From NCBI GenBank assembly GCA_032209605.1, contig JASFXZ010000003.1:6202807-6266806 (forward strand): a DNA stretch of 64,000 nucleotides. Reading direction: 5' to 3'. Below are positions 48,301 to 63,300 of the stretch, piece after piece (the stretch's first letter is position 1; each line of letters starts with the position of its first letter). A program made the position numbers and the translations under genes. Under the pieces are notes generated by a model, which worked only from the letters and a program-made list of their open reading frames with translations, ran no database searches and was not told the origin of the DNA. This DNA comes from Mactromeris polynyma (lineage: Eukaryota; Mollusca; Bivalvia; Venerida; Mactridae).

Positions 48301-51300
48301 AATTTTGGTTAGGTAATGAAACCCGAAACCAACATCTTTTTGACTGGTGCCTTATGACTGAGCATATACAGTAAAACTGATCAAAGCGGAATGTCCTCGT
48401 ATTTCTTTGCCTAAAGAAGACTACATGTATGTTACTTTCCCAAAACTTGTTATTCCCATTCAAACACACATCTTAAAAGATTGATTTTAACATAGGGGTA
48501 AGTTATTTATGATAATTTTAGTGAAAACAATTTTGTACAAAAAACTTCAGATGCGTCAAACTGCATCTGCATAGAAATAAAACCCATGCATCGAAACATG
48601 TCTGCATAAAGATAAAACCCATGCGTCAAAACGTGTCTGCATGAAGATAAAATCCATGCGTCAAAACGCGTCTCCATGGAGTAAAAGGTTAAACACATCA
48701 TGATCTATGAACGCAGTCAAATCATCACATGACATCAATGCTCACCAATCAGAATTCAAAATATCAAACTATACATTGCTAAAAAGCCAGTATGAGGATT
48801 ATCAGTAAAGTTGGTGGACAAAATACACTAAGCGTAAAGTATCCATAGTATTTTTGTATCTATTTATACTTAGGTCTTAATAAATTTTGATGAAATAAGA
48901 GTGAAAATTTCATCTTCAAACATTACATATAACACAGACAGCCAACAAGCTTTCAGTACTTTTTTTTAATTAATGTGATATGGAGCAGTTCACATAAATG
49001 TCATCTTGATATTTGAAATTATAATCTCCAGTATTTCTGAAAACATGTGAATTCTATATCTGAATATATCTCTGCCCATATTGAGTTAATTTTTCTTTCG
49101 AACAGCCATTGACAAAACAGTTAAGAAAAATGTTTATCATAACAAATACTTGCCTGATCCACATAAGAAAAACTCGTTAAGATACAGCAGGCAGTGGGAT
49201 AAATTTGGATCACTGATGATTGCATTTATGTCTATAGCATACGTGCAAATGTGCTGGGCACAGGATTCAGGTACGCCTTTATTCAAACAACATTCTACAA
49301 TATAAATGAAAAAGCTCAAGACTAATATGATAATGATGTATTCCAGTGATAGTCCAATGAACATTTTGGCATATCAGGGGTGTCACTAAGAGGCGGGAGC
49401 CAGTAAATTACCCAGTAACTTAAGCATCATCACCCGGCTACTTTTCTTGTATGAGTGATCATAAAAAACCCACAGGCTCCTGTCTACTTTTGTTGAGTTT
49501 TCTTGCTACTTTAAGAATTAGTGACACCCTTGCATTTAGTGACAGATAACAATATGAAATCAGACATTATAGAAGACATAACTTAAATGGTTGTTCTTGT
49601 TCAAACTAGATCAATTACAATACATCTATAATTAACTAAATCATTTTTTGTTCATTAATTAAGACAAAAAGCGATATGAACAAAAAGTATGCAAAATCAT
49701 TATGACACTAAATATGCAATTTATTTATAATTACCTATTATATAAGAAATGCATTCCATAAAAATAAAACTGTTCTATACAAAGATAGATACTACTACAT
49801 GATGGGAAGCAAGGGAGTTAATACTGTTTGAAATTTTTGAACACCATGTTTTAAACGATTTGTAATTCATGTCGATTTGTAATTCATGTCGGCATCATTC
49901 CTATAAAAAAAGCCTGACCATCTACTTCTTCAAAGTCAACTGACAAAATATTTGTCAGAACTGAGCAATATTTACCCAGATGAACCAATGGAGGTAAGAA
50001 ATAGGAAACTGAAGCAGGATATTGATGGATATAATTGTGCCTGCAGTAAGACATGTTAATTGTCATGACAATCATTTAATTAATATACAGTGCAATCTGC
50101 CGGTACCCGACACCTGGTGATAACGACAAACTGTTGTATGCAACATTGCTAGTCGGTCCCTGCAAATCTGCTATATAATCTATATAACTTAAACCTGCTG
50201 ATAACGGAAACTGCGAGTCCCGACATTCGACACTAATTGGCAGTCCCGCTAGCATACAATGCATGTATTTCGCACCTTTTTATCTGACATTTTAAAGTGC
50301 CGCAGCTGATTGCCTTACCCGCGAGCATCTAGCGATTTGGGTAAATGTTTACTGGTATAAATCATTATCTAGTTAAATTGTCATCATGGTCATTGTTTTG
50401 AATGCAAGTTATACCACACCGATACATTTGAAAATTAATCACTGATTGTTTGAATGCATTTGTACGAGTTTTTTTAAGTATCCAAATAAAATAGGAAAAC
50501 TATTGATCTTTGTTGCTCTGTTTCTTTATGATCAATAGGGTATAGAATTGTGTTCAATATCACAATAAATGTAAAAATTATAAACTGTTCCAAGTTTTTG
50601 CATTATAGTTCATACGTTGTTGTTTCCACACGCATTGTGAAACTTGATTTTGGTTCCTGTTGAACTTTTTTGCAACATGCTATTCTTGTTCATTTGCATA
50701 TATGTACATTAAATAAAATGTCAAACTGTTTCATTATTTATTATGTTACTAACCATTTCATAACTTTACTGAAAAAAGTTTTACCTCTGTGAGGTATCAC
50801 ATCGACTAGTATTTGCTTTGTTATTCAATTAACTTTCATTTCAACTTCCTCTTGCCAAAAATGCTGAAAACCTGTTTATCCGACAACCTGTTATATCAAA
50901 AAATTTTACCCGGAATCACCTGATGTCGGATACGACAGTTTACACTGTACCAGCATTTAGGAAAGAACGAATATCCTGTACACTAAATACCCAGCATAAC
51001 ATTGTAATGACAGTCGGTATGACAATAGTGTATATATACCTCTAACTTTTCCTTCTTTAGGAGGTACTGATGGTGGTAAACCAGTACCAGGGTAAATATC
51101 TGAAAATAAAGTAACAGTGAAGTTAGATGTAATGATGTTTTATTGCATAAATGAATCTGATACATGGCCATAAAAACTACTAACAATACAAAAACATGTG
51201 TTTATGGAACATTTGAATATCACAAAAACATTTTTATTTTGTTAAAATAGACAAAATTATGTACCATTACAAGCATAGTATAATTCGATTTCTGCATTTT

Positions 51301-54300
51301 TTATAATGAACATCGAAATATACAGTTAGCAATGTGCAAGTTAAGAAATCAATGTTCTGTTACTTATACAGCCTGTTAACACTCCAAATCTTTTACAAGG
51401 GCAAAAAGAACATGAAACTATCCAAAACAAGGAAATACAGGGTCGTCTGGGATGCATGAGCAAGGTTCAAGTACACAAGCTACACTGACACTACCTCTGG
51501 GGATACATGCAGGTATGATAATGAATATCATAATCTCAAAACAAAAACTTACTTTGTAAACTTCCAGTTATAGAGTTAGATCCATACTTGTTTGTAGCAT
51601 TACAAGTGTAAGATCCGAAATCATCTGACACAATATGTTTCACCCTCAGAACGCTTGTAGTTTTCCCATTATCAAAGTCGGTCACCAGGGTGGGGAAAAT
51701 GTATTTAGACCCGCCTTGGAGGGCGTGGTTATCCTTTGTCCAGGTAACAATGTCAGGGTGCCCAGTGAATACACATTCTATATCAGAGTCCAGTCTAACT
51801 CCTGGTAATACATTGGTTGTGTTCATTCTCACTGGATGTGGTGTGACTATGAATTAAAAAAAACAATCATAAAGAAAAGAAATGTTATCAGAAGTTTCCA
51901 ACATGAAAGAAAAACTTATTTTAATTATTTACAATTACATAACTACATTTTCTTTCAAATGAAAATGTGATTAACACATAATAATGATACGATTCTTTTA
52001 AATTATAGCAAAGATTCTGAGATAAAGTCAGTTTGATCAAAGATCTAATCTTGCTATTGTGTAAAAAAACTTTCAAAAACAAAACAAATATATTTTCAGT
52101 GTAATGCCTATAAACCTTAAGATGATAAAAAGATGTATTAAAATGTATTTTCCGAGACATTTTTACAACCCAAATTGAAACTTTATTTAAACTTTTTGAT
52201 ACTTACACCGTACATTTAAGAACCAGTCTTTTGTCTGCATGGAGTTGTCTGCAAATGTTACAATACACGAGTATAGACCATCATCCTGCTTTGAGACTTT
52301 TGTGATCTTGTACAGGTTGTCTTCACCAATCGTTTTTTGGTTCCTTACCCATTTAACACTGGCAAGCTCTGCACCAACAGCCGAGCATTCAAGTTGTACG
52401 TCATCCAAAGGATTGGCCACACCTGGTCGATATTGTGATATCCAAACAGAGCCTAAACCTGTAAAAGTAAAACGGCCATTACAATAATTCCATTCAATTC
52501 TTGGTATTCAATTGAAATACTGTCCATCATTGTTGTATTATAGTAAGATTGTAACAATACTGTACAATCATTACAAATTATACTATAGTCAAAAGAATAA
52601 GTTGTAATGATTGTACAGTAAAACCTCAATAATAAGACATCTTTGCGACCCTTGAAAACTGGTCTTCTTATTGAATAAAGAGCAAAACATTGAAAATGGA
52701 TTTGAAAATTGTGGTATTAATTTTGAGGGGGTCTTCTTATTGAGGTGGTCTTTAGTTGAGGTTTTACTGTGTTATAAAATACCTCATTTACACAATAATT
52801 CAGCTCTATGCTGCAATCTGCTCACGTGTTTCTGTGATTCTATCAGTAAATTATTGTGCTGATCACAAAAACACCACATTATTCATAGAAGAAGGACAGA
52901 TGAATTTTAATGTATTATCTTTAGAAATATCATTATGAAGAACACATGACTGGCTTGGATGTCGCGCCTACAAACTTCAAGCTAGGTAATGTTAATTAGG
53001 TCAGCTGTCACACAAGTGTTTATAGAAAACAAATAGTCTTGCCAAAATAGGCGAGGACAACGCTAGGCAAGCAAGCAGCTAGGCAAGCAAGCATCCTATA
53101 ATAAACATTGTATCATCCAAATTCAGTCAATCTCGATCAATCAGTCCAGTGAAAATTTATGTAAATTTAAGAACCATTCATATACATGTATATAGACTCT
53201 GTTAAATCAAGAGGAAGAAACTGATTTAGTTACAAAGGGGCAATACCCTTTTTTTCAAGACTTCCCATATAAAATTACACCAATGTCACAATTTATGGAT
53301 GGACTAAACAGAGAGCCTTTAACAAAAACATCCAACTATAATATGAACATTTATTAATGAGTTAGACTTTAGAATGTATTATGATAATTCTCTAGTAATG
53401 TAAACAATATTTTATTCATAAAACCACAAAAAAAAGAGTTTATGGTCTGATCAACTATCTATGAAAAAATACAAATTAGATAAAAAGTTTCGAGCATAAA
53501 ATTAAAATATGCTGGATTTGTTTCATTCAACACAATGATAACAATAAAATAAACTCTGTGTACATACCATCTGATGGTGTCAACAAGATAACATATGGCG
53601 AGGGTAAACTTGTTCCATATTTGTTGCTAGCGGTAACTGATACACGATACTGTGTCTCTGGGTCAAGGTCAGGGAATGTATAGCTTGTTTCATTAGTGTC
53701 CTGTAATAAATAAAGGACATAATAATACACAGAAAAGCAAACCAAAGCGCAGAATGAACCATATATGGAAAGGAGGGTACAGAGTTAAATTCATGGACTT
53801 GCGATCACATCTCCTATTCGAGTGTATATATTGAATATATTGCAAATTCTCACCTGTCAAGAATTGTCTTCTGTCTAAAGTCCTGTGTATTCCCCCCTGG
53901 GGCAAAACATTGATAAGTGCATAATTTTAGCCCAGTATATACATAAGACTGGATTGTTTTGCACACAAATGGTGATGAGACATAAAAGGAAGATCAGGAG
54001 AATCTTGTACTATTTCTATGTAATTTAGACAAATATTCTGTATAGATTGACATGTACTTTGTACTCATCTAAACTATGTCCATCTTATTCAAGGAACTTT
54101 CTCAACAGAATTAAACTTCATAACAAAATTTCAAACACCTTTTTATATTTCAAGTTCTGGCTTATATCAGTCCACAACATAGCAACATAAGAACATCCAT
54201 TATCACAGTTTTCTGCTGGTGCTTTCCATTTCATTTGTATACTTGTACTTGTGAATGCTGCCGCAGTCAAAGATTGTGGTGCAGATGGAATGACACCTGA

Positions 54301-57300
54301 AATATACAACATATCATACTGTCAGAAATTGTTTGTACCTTTTTAGACACTAAAATTAATCTAAATTGAAAGGCATTGTTAAATTAAAACAGGCTTTCGG
54401 ACAGCTTCTTACAAAAAAAGGCTCATTTAGGGCTATTCTGAACTAATTTTAGGGCTAAAAATTTAGGAATTTTAGGACTCCAATCGAAAATATTAGGGAT
54501 GTTTCAGGAACCGCTTGCCTCTGAAAAGTTGAGACTCACACATATAGGAAGTTATTGTATGTTTACCAGTACTCCATAGTCTTCAGTTGGCCTTGGCTGT
54601 GTAATCAAAAATTAAATATTTGTACACCAGTCACAGCCATGGTACCAAGCTGAAGCTAACAATCCAATGGTGAAACTGCATGAAATGCCACTTATTCAAA
54701 AGAACTAGAAAAATATTGTTAAATACAGTTTAGATATATGAGCAAGTAGAGTAATTCTAACTTAATAGACATTCACCTTGAAAAAAAATGAAAATAAGGA
54801 AGTTCTATGAAAAGTTAGGACTTTTTTAGGATTTTTGATGCTTTTTTAAGAATTTTAGCAAAATTAAAATAAGATTTTTTAGGAATTTTAGGGCCGCTAG
54901 CCTGATAAAACGTCCATTTTACTGAACCTACTAAATGAATGGAGAAGCCTCATGCCATTTAATGGTGACCATTCTTTCCTCAATTCTTTGCCTTCATGGT
55001 ACTAACCTTTTCCTTCAACAAAGCATGCAAACATAGCTCCAACGTAATGTAGACAAAGAGCTGATTGGACATCTCTGGACCCTGGCTGACCCCTACAATA
55101 TGGTAAACACACTTCAGGAAAGTTAGGGTACCTGGTACAACACTCTGTATGATCTCTGCCATCTGAAAGTAGACAATCTCAGATTTATATATTGAATATC
55201 AATATAATTACTTACAAACTGAAGACCCTATACATGGGAAATACTACATACAGTCGGACCTCGTTTATTACAATTCATCGGGTCCTAAATTTTATTTCGA
55301 ATCATACATAGTTTCAGAAAGCCCATTTCAATTCGACATGCTTTAGAAAATACATCAGGACCTGATATTTATTTTGGATGATACCAAGTATTCAGATAAA
55401 AGGTTTCTCGAATAAATGAGGTCCGACTGTATTTAACTCACAGAAATACCAATTATTACTAACCACAATACATAGACATAGCACACTTTCCTTGTAATCA
55501 GACAAGAACATAATAAGTACACTATGCAAAAATATGATCAATGTTTAACACAATTTCAGTTGTTGTTTTTTGAGAATAGACTGATGATGAAACAATGTCC
55601 TTGAAAATCAATCCTTGAATACTACCTGCTTGAATTTTCAGTAAGAAATAAAAGTGAGAAATTTTGAAATTTACATGAATCAGATTTCTTAATTTGTACA
55701 ATATGCAAATACAGCATCATATGACACAATGAATTCACAGTATCACCATTGTTAGATGTGATATCATGTATATCTACTGTACACAAAGGTACCAGGTGCT
55801 TTATTCACAAACCTTTTAAGACTGAAACTCAGACTTAGACTTTAAAATGTTAAATGTTCTTTTTGCTCCAACATTAGTATTACAATATAGATTTCCATAA
55901 AAATTGGCAAAAGTGTAGAGCGGGTAAAAACAATTATTCAGACATAATTTCAATTGTTTAGATTTAATGAAAACGAAAGGCTAGTAATTGTCTAAGTCTG
56001 TGTTTTAGTCTTAAAATGTTTGAGAATAAGGCCCTTGCTCTTTCATTTGGCCCAGCAATCAATAAACAGTAGAATCTCACTTAAAGACCACCTCAATAAT
56101 AAGACCAATTGAAAATTAAGAACACAATTTTCTAGTCCATTTTCACTGTTTTGTTCTCTATTCAACCTTAATATTAAGACCACCTCAATAGTAAGATCAG
56201 TTTTCAAGGATCTTAAGGCTGGTCTAATTTTTGAGGTTTTACTGTATATTTTCTTGAAAATTGGAGTTTGATACAGATATGGGTCCAGTGTCATAGCTAC
56301 TACACCGTTTCGTCTCTACAACACAAGCAGATACTAAGATAAAGACATTTATACCTGCACCACAAGCAACAATCTTGTCCATATCCACAGCACATTGCAC
56401 CAGGTCTATATCTTTGCCACTAGTACATCCTTTCTGACAGACAGTAGTGTTACTGCTGTTAGCACAACAATCTGAGAGATAACACATACATTTGTAAGTC
56501 TGTGATAAAACATGGACATAGACAATATGGACAAGAGACATTGACTAAAAACAAGATGCTAAATTTCTTCTTCTAGGCATCACATTACAGATTTTCATTT
56601 CTAAATTTTCTAGTTTTACTTATAATTGATGTTCTTTATCTAGTTTCGAAAAAAATAGATGCTGAAAGTCTTCTCCTTTAGGCAATGATTTACATATTCA
56701 TTGTAATCAAACAACATAAATATACAAATTAAACTAGAAATGTGTCCATATGACACAGATGCCCCCACTTGCAGCCTTTTTCACAAAAGGATATGCTACT
56801 ATTCTGCTCATAGTTTGTGAATGGGTATCAAAATTATCAAGTGAACAACTGTACTGATTATGGTGATAAGTCAAGGTCCAAAACTTTGCACTTACTGGGC
56901 GTAACCATACATGAAACCCAGGTGCACAACTATACAGGTTGGTGAACATTCCTGTAAAGTCTTATGACTCTGGCTCATACACTTTTGGAGATATGAGTGA
57001 TGCAAGATTGCATACTCTGTGGGCTATGTTTTAACTAAGTCAAGGGCCACAACTGTGCATTTACTGGGCACAGCCAAACATGAAACCCCAGGTACACAAC
57101 TACACATGCTCATATACTTTTGGAGATATGAGTGACACAAGATTTTGTGACGGACGGAAGGACTAACAGACAGACAAATATATATGCCCCCCCCCCCCTT
57201 TAAGAGTGGGGGCATAAAAAGCATGCATACCTTGTTTGCTCTTCCAAAGCATCAACCAGTTACGTCCATGTGTTCCATTTATAGGTACTGAAATCATAAA

Positions 57301-60300
57301 ACATAGACATATAAACATAGAGAAGCTAAAGATACTAACATTGTACAATATGTTGGTAAGTGGAACATAGGAAGTTACTATTGTTCATGTTTGAATAATT
57401 CAATAAAATTCAATAAAAAGAGTAATAAATTTCACATAAATTACTACATAAGTTTCAAACCGTATTAATGTTAAAAATTCTTCCACTTATTATCCCTATA
57501 AGCTTTTACACATAATGATATTAATCAAAGGAAGGGAGAAATTGTTATAGGGAACACCACATGCACAAAGACAATGCCATGCCAGGGAAACATCAGCACA
57601 CAAAACATTAGGAGTTGAGATGATGTAATGGCAAACACCTATTTAGATTGGGCAACAAGGAATTGTCTGGCTGATTATCAAAAACAATTCCGGAGAGTAG
57701 GAGGGTGGGACAAAAAAGGGGGAGGGAACCCATAACAGGACAATAGGACAAGCCATGAAAATAAGTTGGCAACATATTAAAAGGGTTAGAAATTAACATA
57801 AATACTACCTCACGCCAAAGATCCTATAAGGAAAAAGAGGAACTAAATATGTCCCTAAAAACATAACGGGAATTAGTACCCATATAGTGATTTACACTCT
57901 TGGAAATGTCAGTAAAAATACTGAGGGTTTGATTAAGTTTAAAAGGCTAGCTAATCTCACACTTAACCGGCATGGTCACAAATTTCCAACACATTAACAT
58001 AAGTTGACTAATAAGTTAGCAGGAACTAACCTCAAAAGCTATAAATCATTGTAAACAATATTGAATAATGAAATTACAATCACAAGAAACAGTAAAACCT
58101 CAGGTAAAGACCACCTCAATAATAGGACTACCTCAAAATAAAGAACACAATTTTCAAGTCCATTTTCACTGTTTTATTCTTTATTCAACCTCAATATATA
58201 TAGACCACCTCAATACGAAGACCATTTTTTCAGGGTTCAAAGGGTGGTCTTATTATTGAGGTTTTACCGTATAAAGCTGTTATTACCTGGCAGAGTGTAA
58301 GCACTGACAACTGTAGATGGTAAACTCTGTCCATCATTATTGACTGATAACACACGGAAATAGTAGATAGTATCAGGCTTCAGATCCTTCACTGCAGCAA
58401 ATGTTTGAGTAGCATTCATGCTCTGAAACAAAAATATAAACATTCTCAGTAGATCAATCTGACTTTAGGTCTCGCTTCTCGAAAGACTTTCACTAAACAT
58501 AACCTCAAATGTGTTTTTAAGTCTCTGGAAGGTTTAACAATATTTTGAACAAATTTAATAAAGATAACAAGAAATGATGCAATATTTAGGTTCAATATTT
58601 GATATGACTCTTATATAATATTCAGTGTCTCAGTTAAGTAAATTAATCCTAAATTATGCAACTTGTGTTTTATAAAAAGTTGATAGGTAAGGCATATCCT
58701 AGCAATAATTTAAAGTTAAATGACCTTGAAAGTTCAACACAGATAACATAAAATATGGATGCATGCAGACATCAAATGAGTTATGAATATGTAACACTGT
58801 AAGCCTTCGATGAGAATGAATGGAAACATCACACTTACATTCACCCAATATTTCATATCTAATGAAGATTGTACAATAAATGTGGTCACATTAGGACCAT
58901 TGGGACTCAGCCAGTCTATTGTTATGGTATAAACATCGAGAGCTTTCACAGTGACTTCCAGCGGCACTCGAGGTTTCACCTCTGAAACACAGAACAGTTC
59001 ATGCTACATAAAATCTCCAATACAGCAAATTACAGGTTATTTAATTAGTGTACAGCGACACTTCAAAAATAAGACCCACACTGGTTCCAAAAAGGTCGGT
59101 CTTAGTTGTGAAGGATATCCGGTACTTGAGTTAGTTGAGGTACGGAAGAAAAATGGAAATTGGTCCATGAAAATACTTATTAATGAGATGGTCTAAATCA
59201 CAGGAGATTGTCATGAGTTATTTCCCTTTATAACCCATCTAGAGTTCTCTCCATTTGCCCCTTCTATTCAAGGGTAGTAAATATTATATACATAGACCGA
59301 AGGGGCAAAGGAAGAGAACTCTAGAGCGAAATAAAGGGAAAGAAGTTCAAAGAACTAGTGACATTCTCCTGTGGCCTAAATTTTGAGATGGTCTATAAGT
59401 GAGGTTTTAATGTACTTCACAATATGTGAATTTTTGTATAAATAAATTGGTAGTAATCATTTATTATAATCTGTTTAATTTACAATTTATGAAAACTGCC
59501 CATATAAATATTGGAAATATCTTTCAACATATCATCATGATGAAATCATAAATAAAACATTTGAAAAACAAAGTGCCAGTAGAATTCCAAATCTTTATAT
59601 GACTGAAATAAAATGGAATGGGAAAGAGTTACGCGAACTCTGTCATGCATGCGAACACTCCTCACTTCTGCCGGAGGGTGCTGGATATGATAGGCCACTC
59701 ACACTTCCCAGCCAGGAGCTGCGATCTCCTGATTTTTAAAGTAACATCATAAATTTTAGTATAGAGTATTTAGTTTAGTTCATTCCTGCCAGGTTCACTG
59801 AAATTATGTGTCAAACTGATAACCAGAAATAGTAAAATCGGAACACCAGTCCCAAAACTGTAATACCCACTTTTTTTTACGAGTTATACAGATTCCCTCT
59901 GCCATGGTATGAAATGGTTATAGATTTAATAAATTTCAGCCACGAAAAAATCTCCCACTTCTCAATCTCCCCAATTTGCCTTCTGAAAAGGCTCCCATGT
60001 ACGTACCCTAACCAAGACAGCATGGTGTCAAACAGCAACCATCCTGTTCCCATGTACGTACTCTTACCAAGACAGCATGGTGTCAAACAGCAACCATCTT
60101 GTAAGACCTCATTACTGATATTTTCTAAGCAGCTGACTCAAACGTGTTTCAAATAAGTAACAAATGCTTCTACACAACTGTATAAGACAATTGAATAAAG
60201 CGCAAGTCAATGGTAACAAAAAACATATTTTCATATTTACTTTTGCCTTCATCAAAGCACTCTGTGAGCTGTTGCCTGTAAGTAATGCAGGTAAGGAATT

Positions 60301-63300
60301 CAGTGCCTGGAGTGGAGTCATGATTCAAACTACACAGACTGAGACAACTGTCTGGGATCCCTTCACGCATACAACAATCTGTGTGATTTCTGCCATCTAC
60401 AAAATATGAAAAAAAATAGAAAGTCACATTCGTGAAAATATTGATGGTTATCATAATGGGACATGTATATATCTCAGTAGATTTATGGCTGTGTACATTC
60501 AATTAAAGAAATCGCGCCAATTCACAATCACAGTTCATTAACAGCACGTGATTTTGCGAAAGAGCAGACAGCAAATCATGGAAAACAGACAATTCTGAAT
60601 AATTTTTCTTTTTTAACAAATTTTACGATTTTTTCATACCATGACGACATCGCGTTATAATTGATATCGCGTTATAACCGACCGTGTTATAATGGAGTTG
60701 CAGTGTACATACTCATCTTAAAGGTGATGGCAAAAACATACAAAAAAAACATTTTCATTTGAAGTACAAAGTGTTTAATCGGACAATGAGAGAGCTATAT
60801 AGATTGTGTATTGTTTACTAGGAGACAACTATAACCAGTTAGAAAGACCAACAGTGAAAACAAATGACGGACATGATAATCATTTAAAGGCATTAATCAC
60901 AATAGTTTATTTGCATTGCTTTTGTGCAATTGGTATAATTTGGCTTTTTATGAGCTTTTGTAGACAGAATTTTAATTGATATATTAAGCAAATTTATGTA
61001 TACAGTCAAACCCATTATATCGACATTGTAGGGACCTAATAAAAAGCATTGACATATCCGAAATGGATATAGATAAATTTACCTACCAGTGGCACAAAGC
61101 AACATTGGACCCAGTGCATCAGGACATGTAAGTCCAAGCTCAAGTATCAAGGCCATATTGTCTGTAATTCTGAACTCATGCTTACACAAGTTCAAACACT
61201 CTGCTGACACTCCTTGCTCTGAACAACAGACTAAAACAAGGAAATAATTAGATATTATTGACACATTGAAATAACATGTTACGGTTTAATACCATACTTA
61301 ACATCTTAAATGCAACTGTCAGCATAAAAGATCCTAATTTCCAACTTCAGTTTATTAATTATTGGCAATGCCTTTATAAATTGCACCATATTCATATCAA
61401 TGTTGCCACTTACAAAAGACCATAATCTATTCATTGAACAACTGATTGCAGTTATTACGCACAATTTTATATAGGACATAATTTTCATTATTTATTTTTT
61501 GTTTTCATTATAAAATGTTGCAGATATATAAAATGATACAAAAGCATTCTGTGAAACAGGGAGAACATTTATTACACCAACATTATCCCATCATTTATAT
61601 TACACACAAATGATCTACACTTCTTTCACAGTTAAAACACAATACAAATGTAGTAAGGCACATTTATAATACTCAGCAAATTTAATAATGCATGATATGG
61701 GATTTCTAAGTTTTAAAGAAGAACCGTTGGTAAAACATTATGCGTTTTTAAATGTTCTGAGTATTTTATTATTCTTCTGTACATTCTTGTAAATTTTAAA
61801 ATTCATTCTTCTTAGTACCAATAGAGCTGAAATTCTGAACAAAATAAATATTTGAGCGCCACTGTGCAATTCTTCTTCTTTCAGTGACATTATTTCCAGA
61901 AAACCTCACATGTGACGACTCCATGAACTGACAGTAAAGCAAAATTTGTAACCTATGGCAATATGAAAACGAATTGACCATATGGAGTAGACATTGTTTC
62001 CAACTTGTAAATAGTTACATCACATGCTGCGTTTTCTCGAAATGACGTCACTTACAGAAGAGGTTGTAAATCCCATAGCAGCGCTCATTTCATCATTAAA
62101 GAATTAAAATCCATAAAAATACATACCTGTCTCATTATATGGTGTTTGTATATCACTTGACACACCTTCAGTAACAAGCATGAGAGTTAGTTCTGGTAGA
62201 CTTGAACCCTTATCATTTACTGTCGAGACAATAACATTATACACTGTTGCTGGTTTCAAATTTGTAATCTGATAACTGGTACCAGCCACAACACGCACCT
62301 GAAATAATCAGTATGTTTGTAGATCATAAATATTAAATATACTCATAAAACTTGAATTCAAAACTGCAAAATAAAATGTTACTTCAAAATATCTTTTGAA
62401 AGGACGCAATTCTATTTCAGTAAAAGATCTAATTCGGTGTAAAGTTTGAGACAATACAAAAGTTGCTTCATCCTATTTCCTTGAGACAATGGACTGTTAT
62501 TCAGAGCCTGATAATTTTTTATTAGAATGCATTCAATTTTCACAAAACAAGAACATAGAAACGAATGCCACTCATTTGTATAGTAATGCAATACTGTATT
62601 TACACACAATACCAAATATCTCTAAATGTTCAAGAGGTTTATATCACAAAAGTAAATTAACTGCTTCATAAATTTGAAACACATGGATAGTGATATTAAA
62701 GTTTATTCACAGTGTGCCCTAATTGTCTATAACATGTTACTATGTTTGTATAGTCAATGATAACATTAACACTAAAAGTTCACACTAAGAGAAACATTTA
62801 TGATGAAGTGGTTATGTTTGCTGACTTCAAATCTAGTGCGCTTCACTGCCAGGGTTTTGAATCCCACCCAGTATGTGAAGGAGCTATGCATCAGGCTAAT
62901 GGAAAGTTACTGGTTCTACCCAGGAGCAATCCTATGCCCCATATAATGCTAGAATGGGCACCTGGGATCTTTCCCCATTACAAAAGCTGCAACAGTCATT
63001 AGATGACCCAGGCTGATTACGAAACTTAACACCCAATAGCAAATAATTCACACTTCCACTGCATAAAGATAAGTCATTTAGCATTGAGGGTAGTCTAACA
63101 ACATAAATGTCAAGATGTTCGATATCTACTCACACTGGTCCATATTGGTAAATCAGAATAATGCAGTTTCCAGGATACCACGAACCATTCTCCTTCATTG
63201 GAACTGTCAGATTTATCCCAAGCAATAACTGCAGAATCAGAGGTAACACTTCCATCCTCAATGTGAGTATTGTTAGGAGGGTAAGGCAATATTGCTGTAA

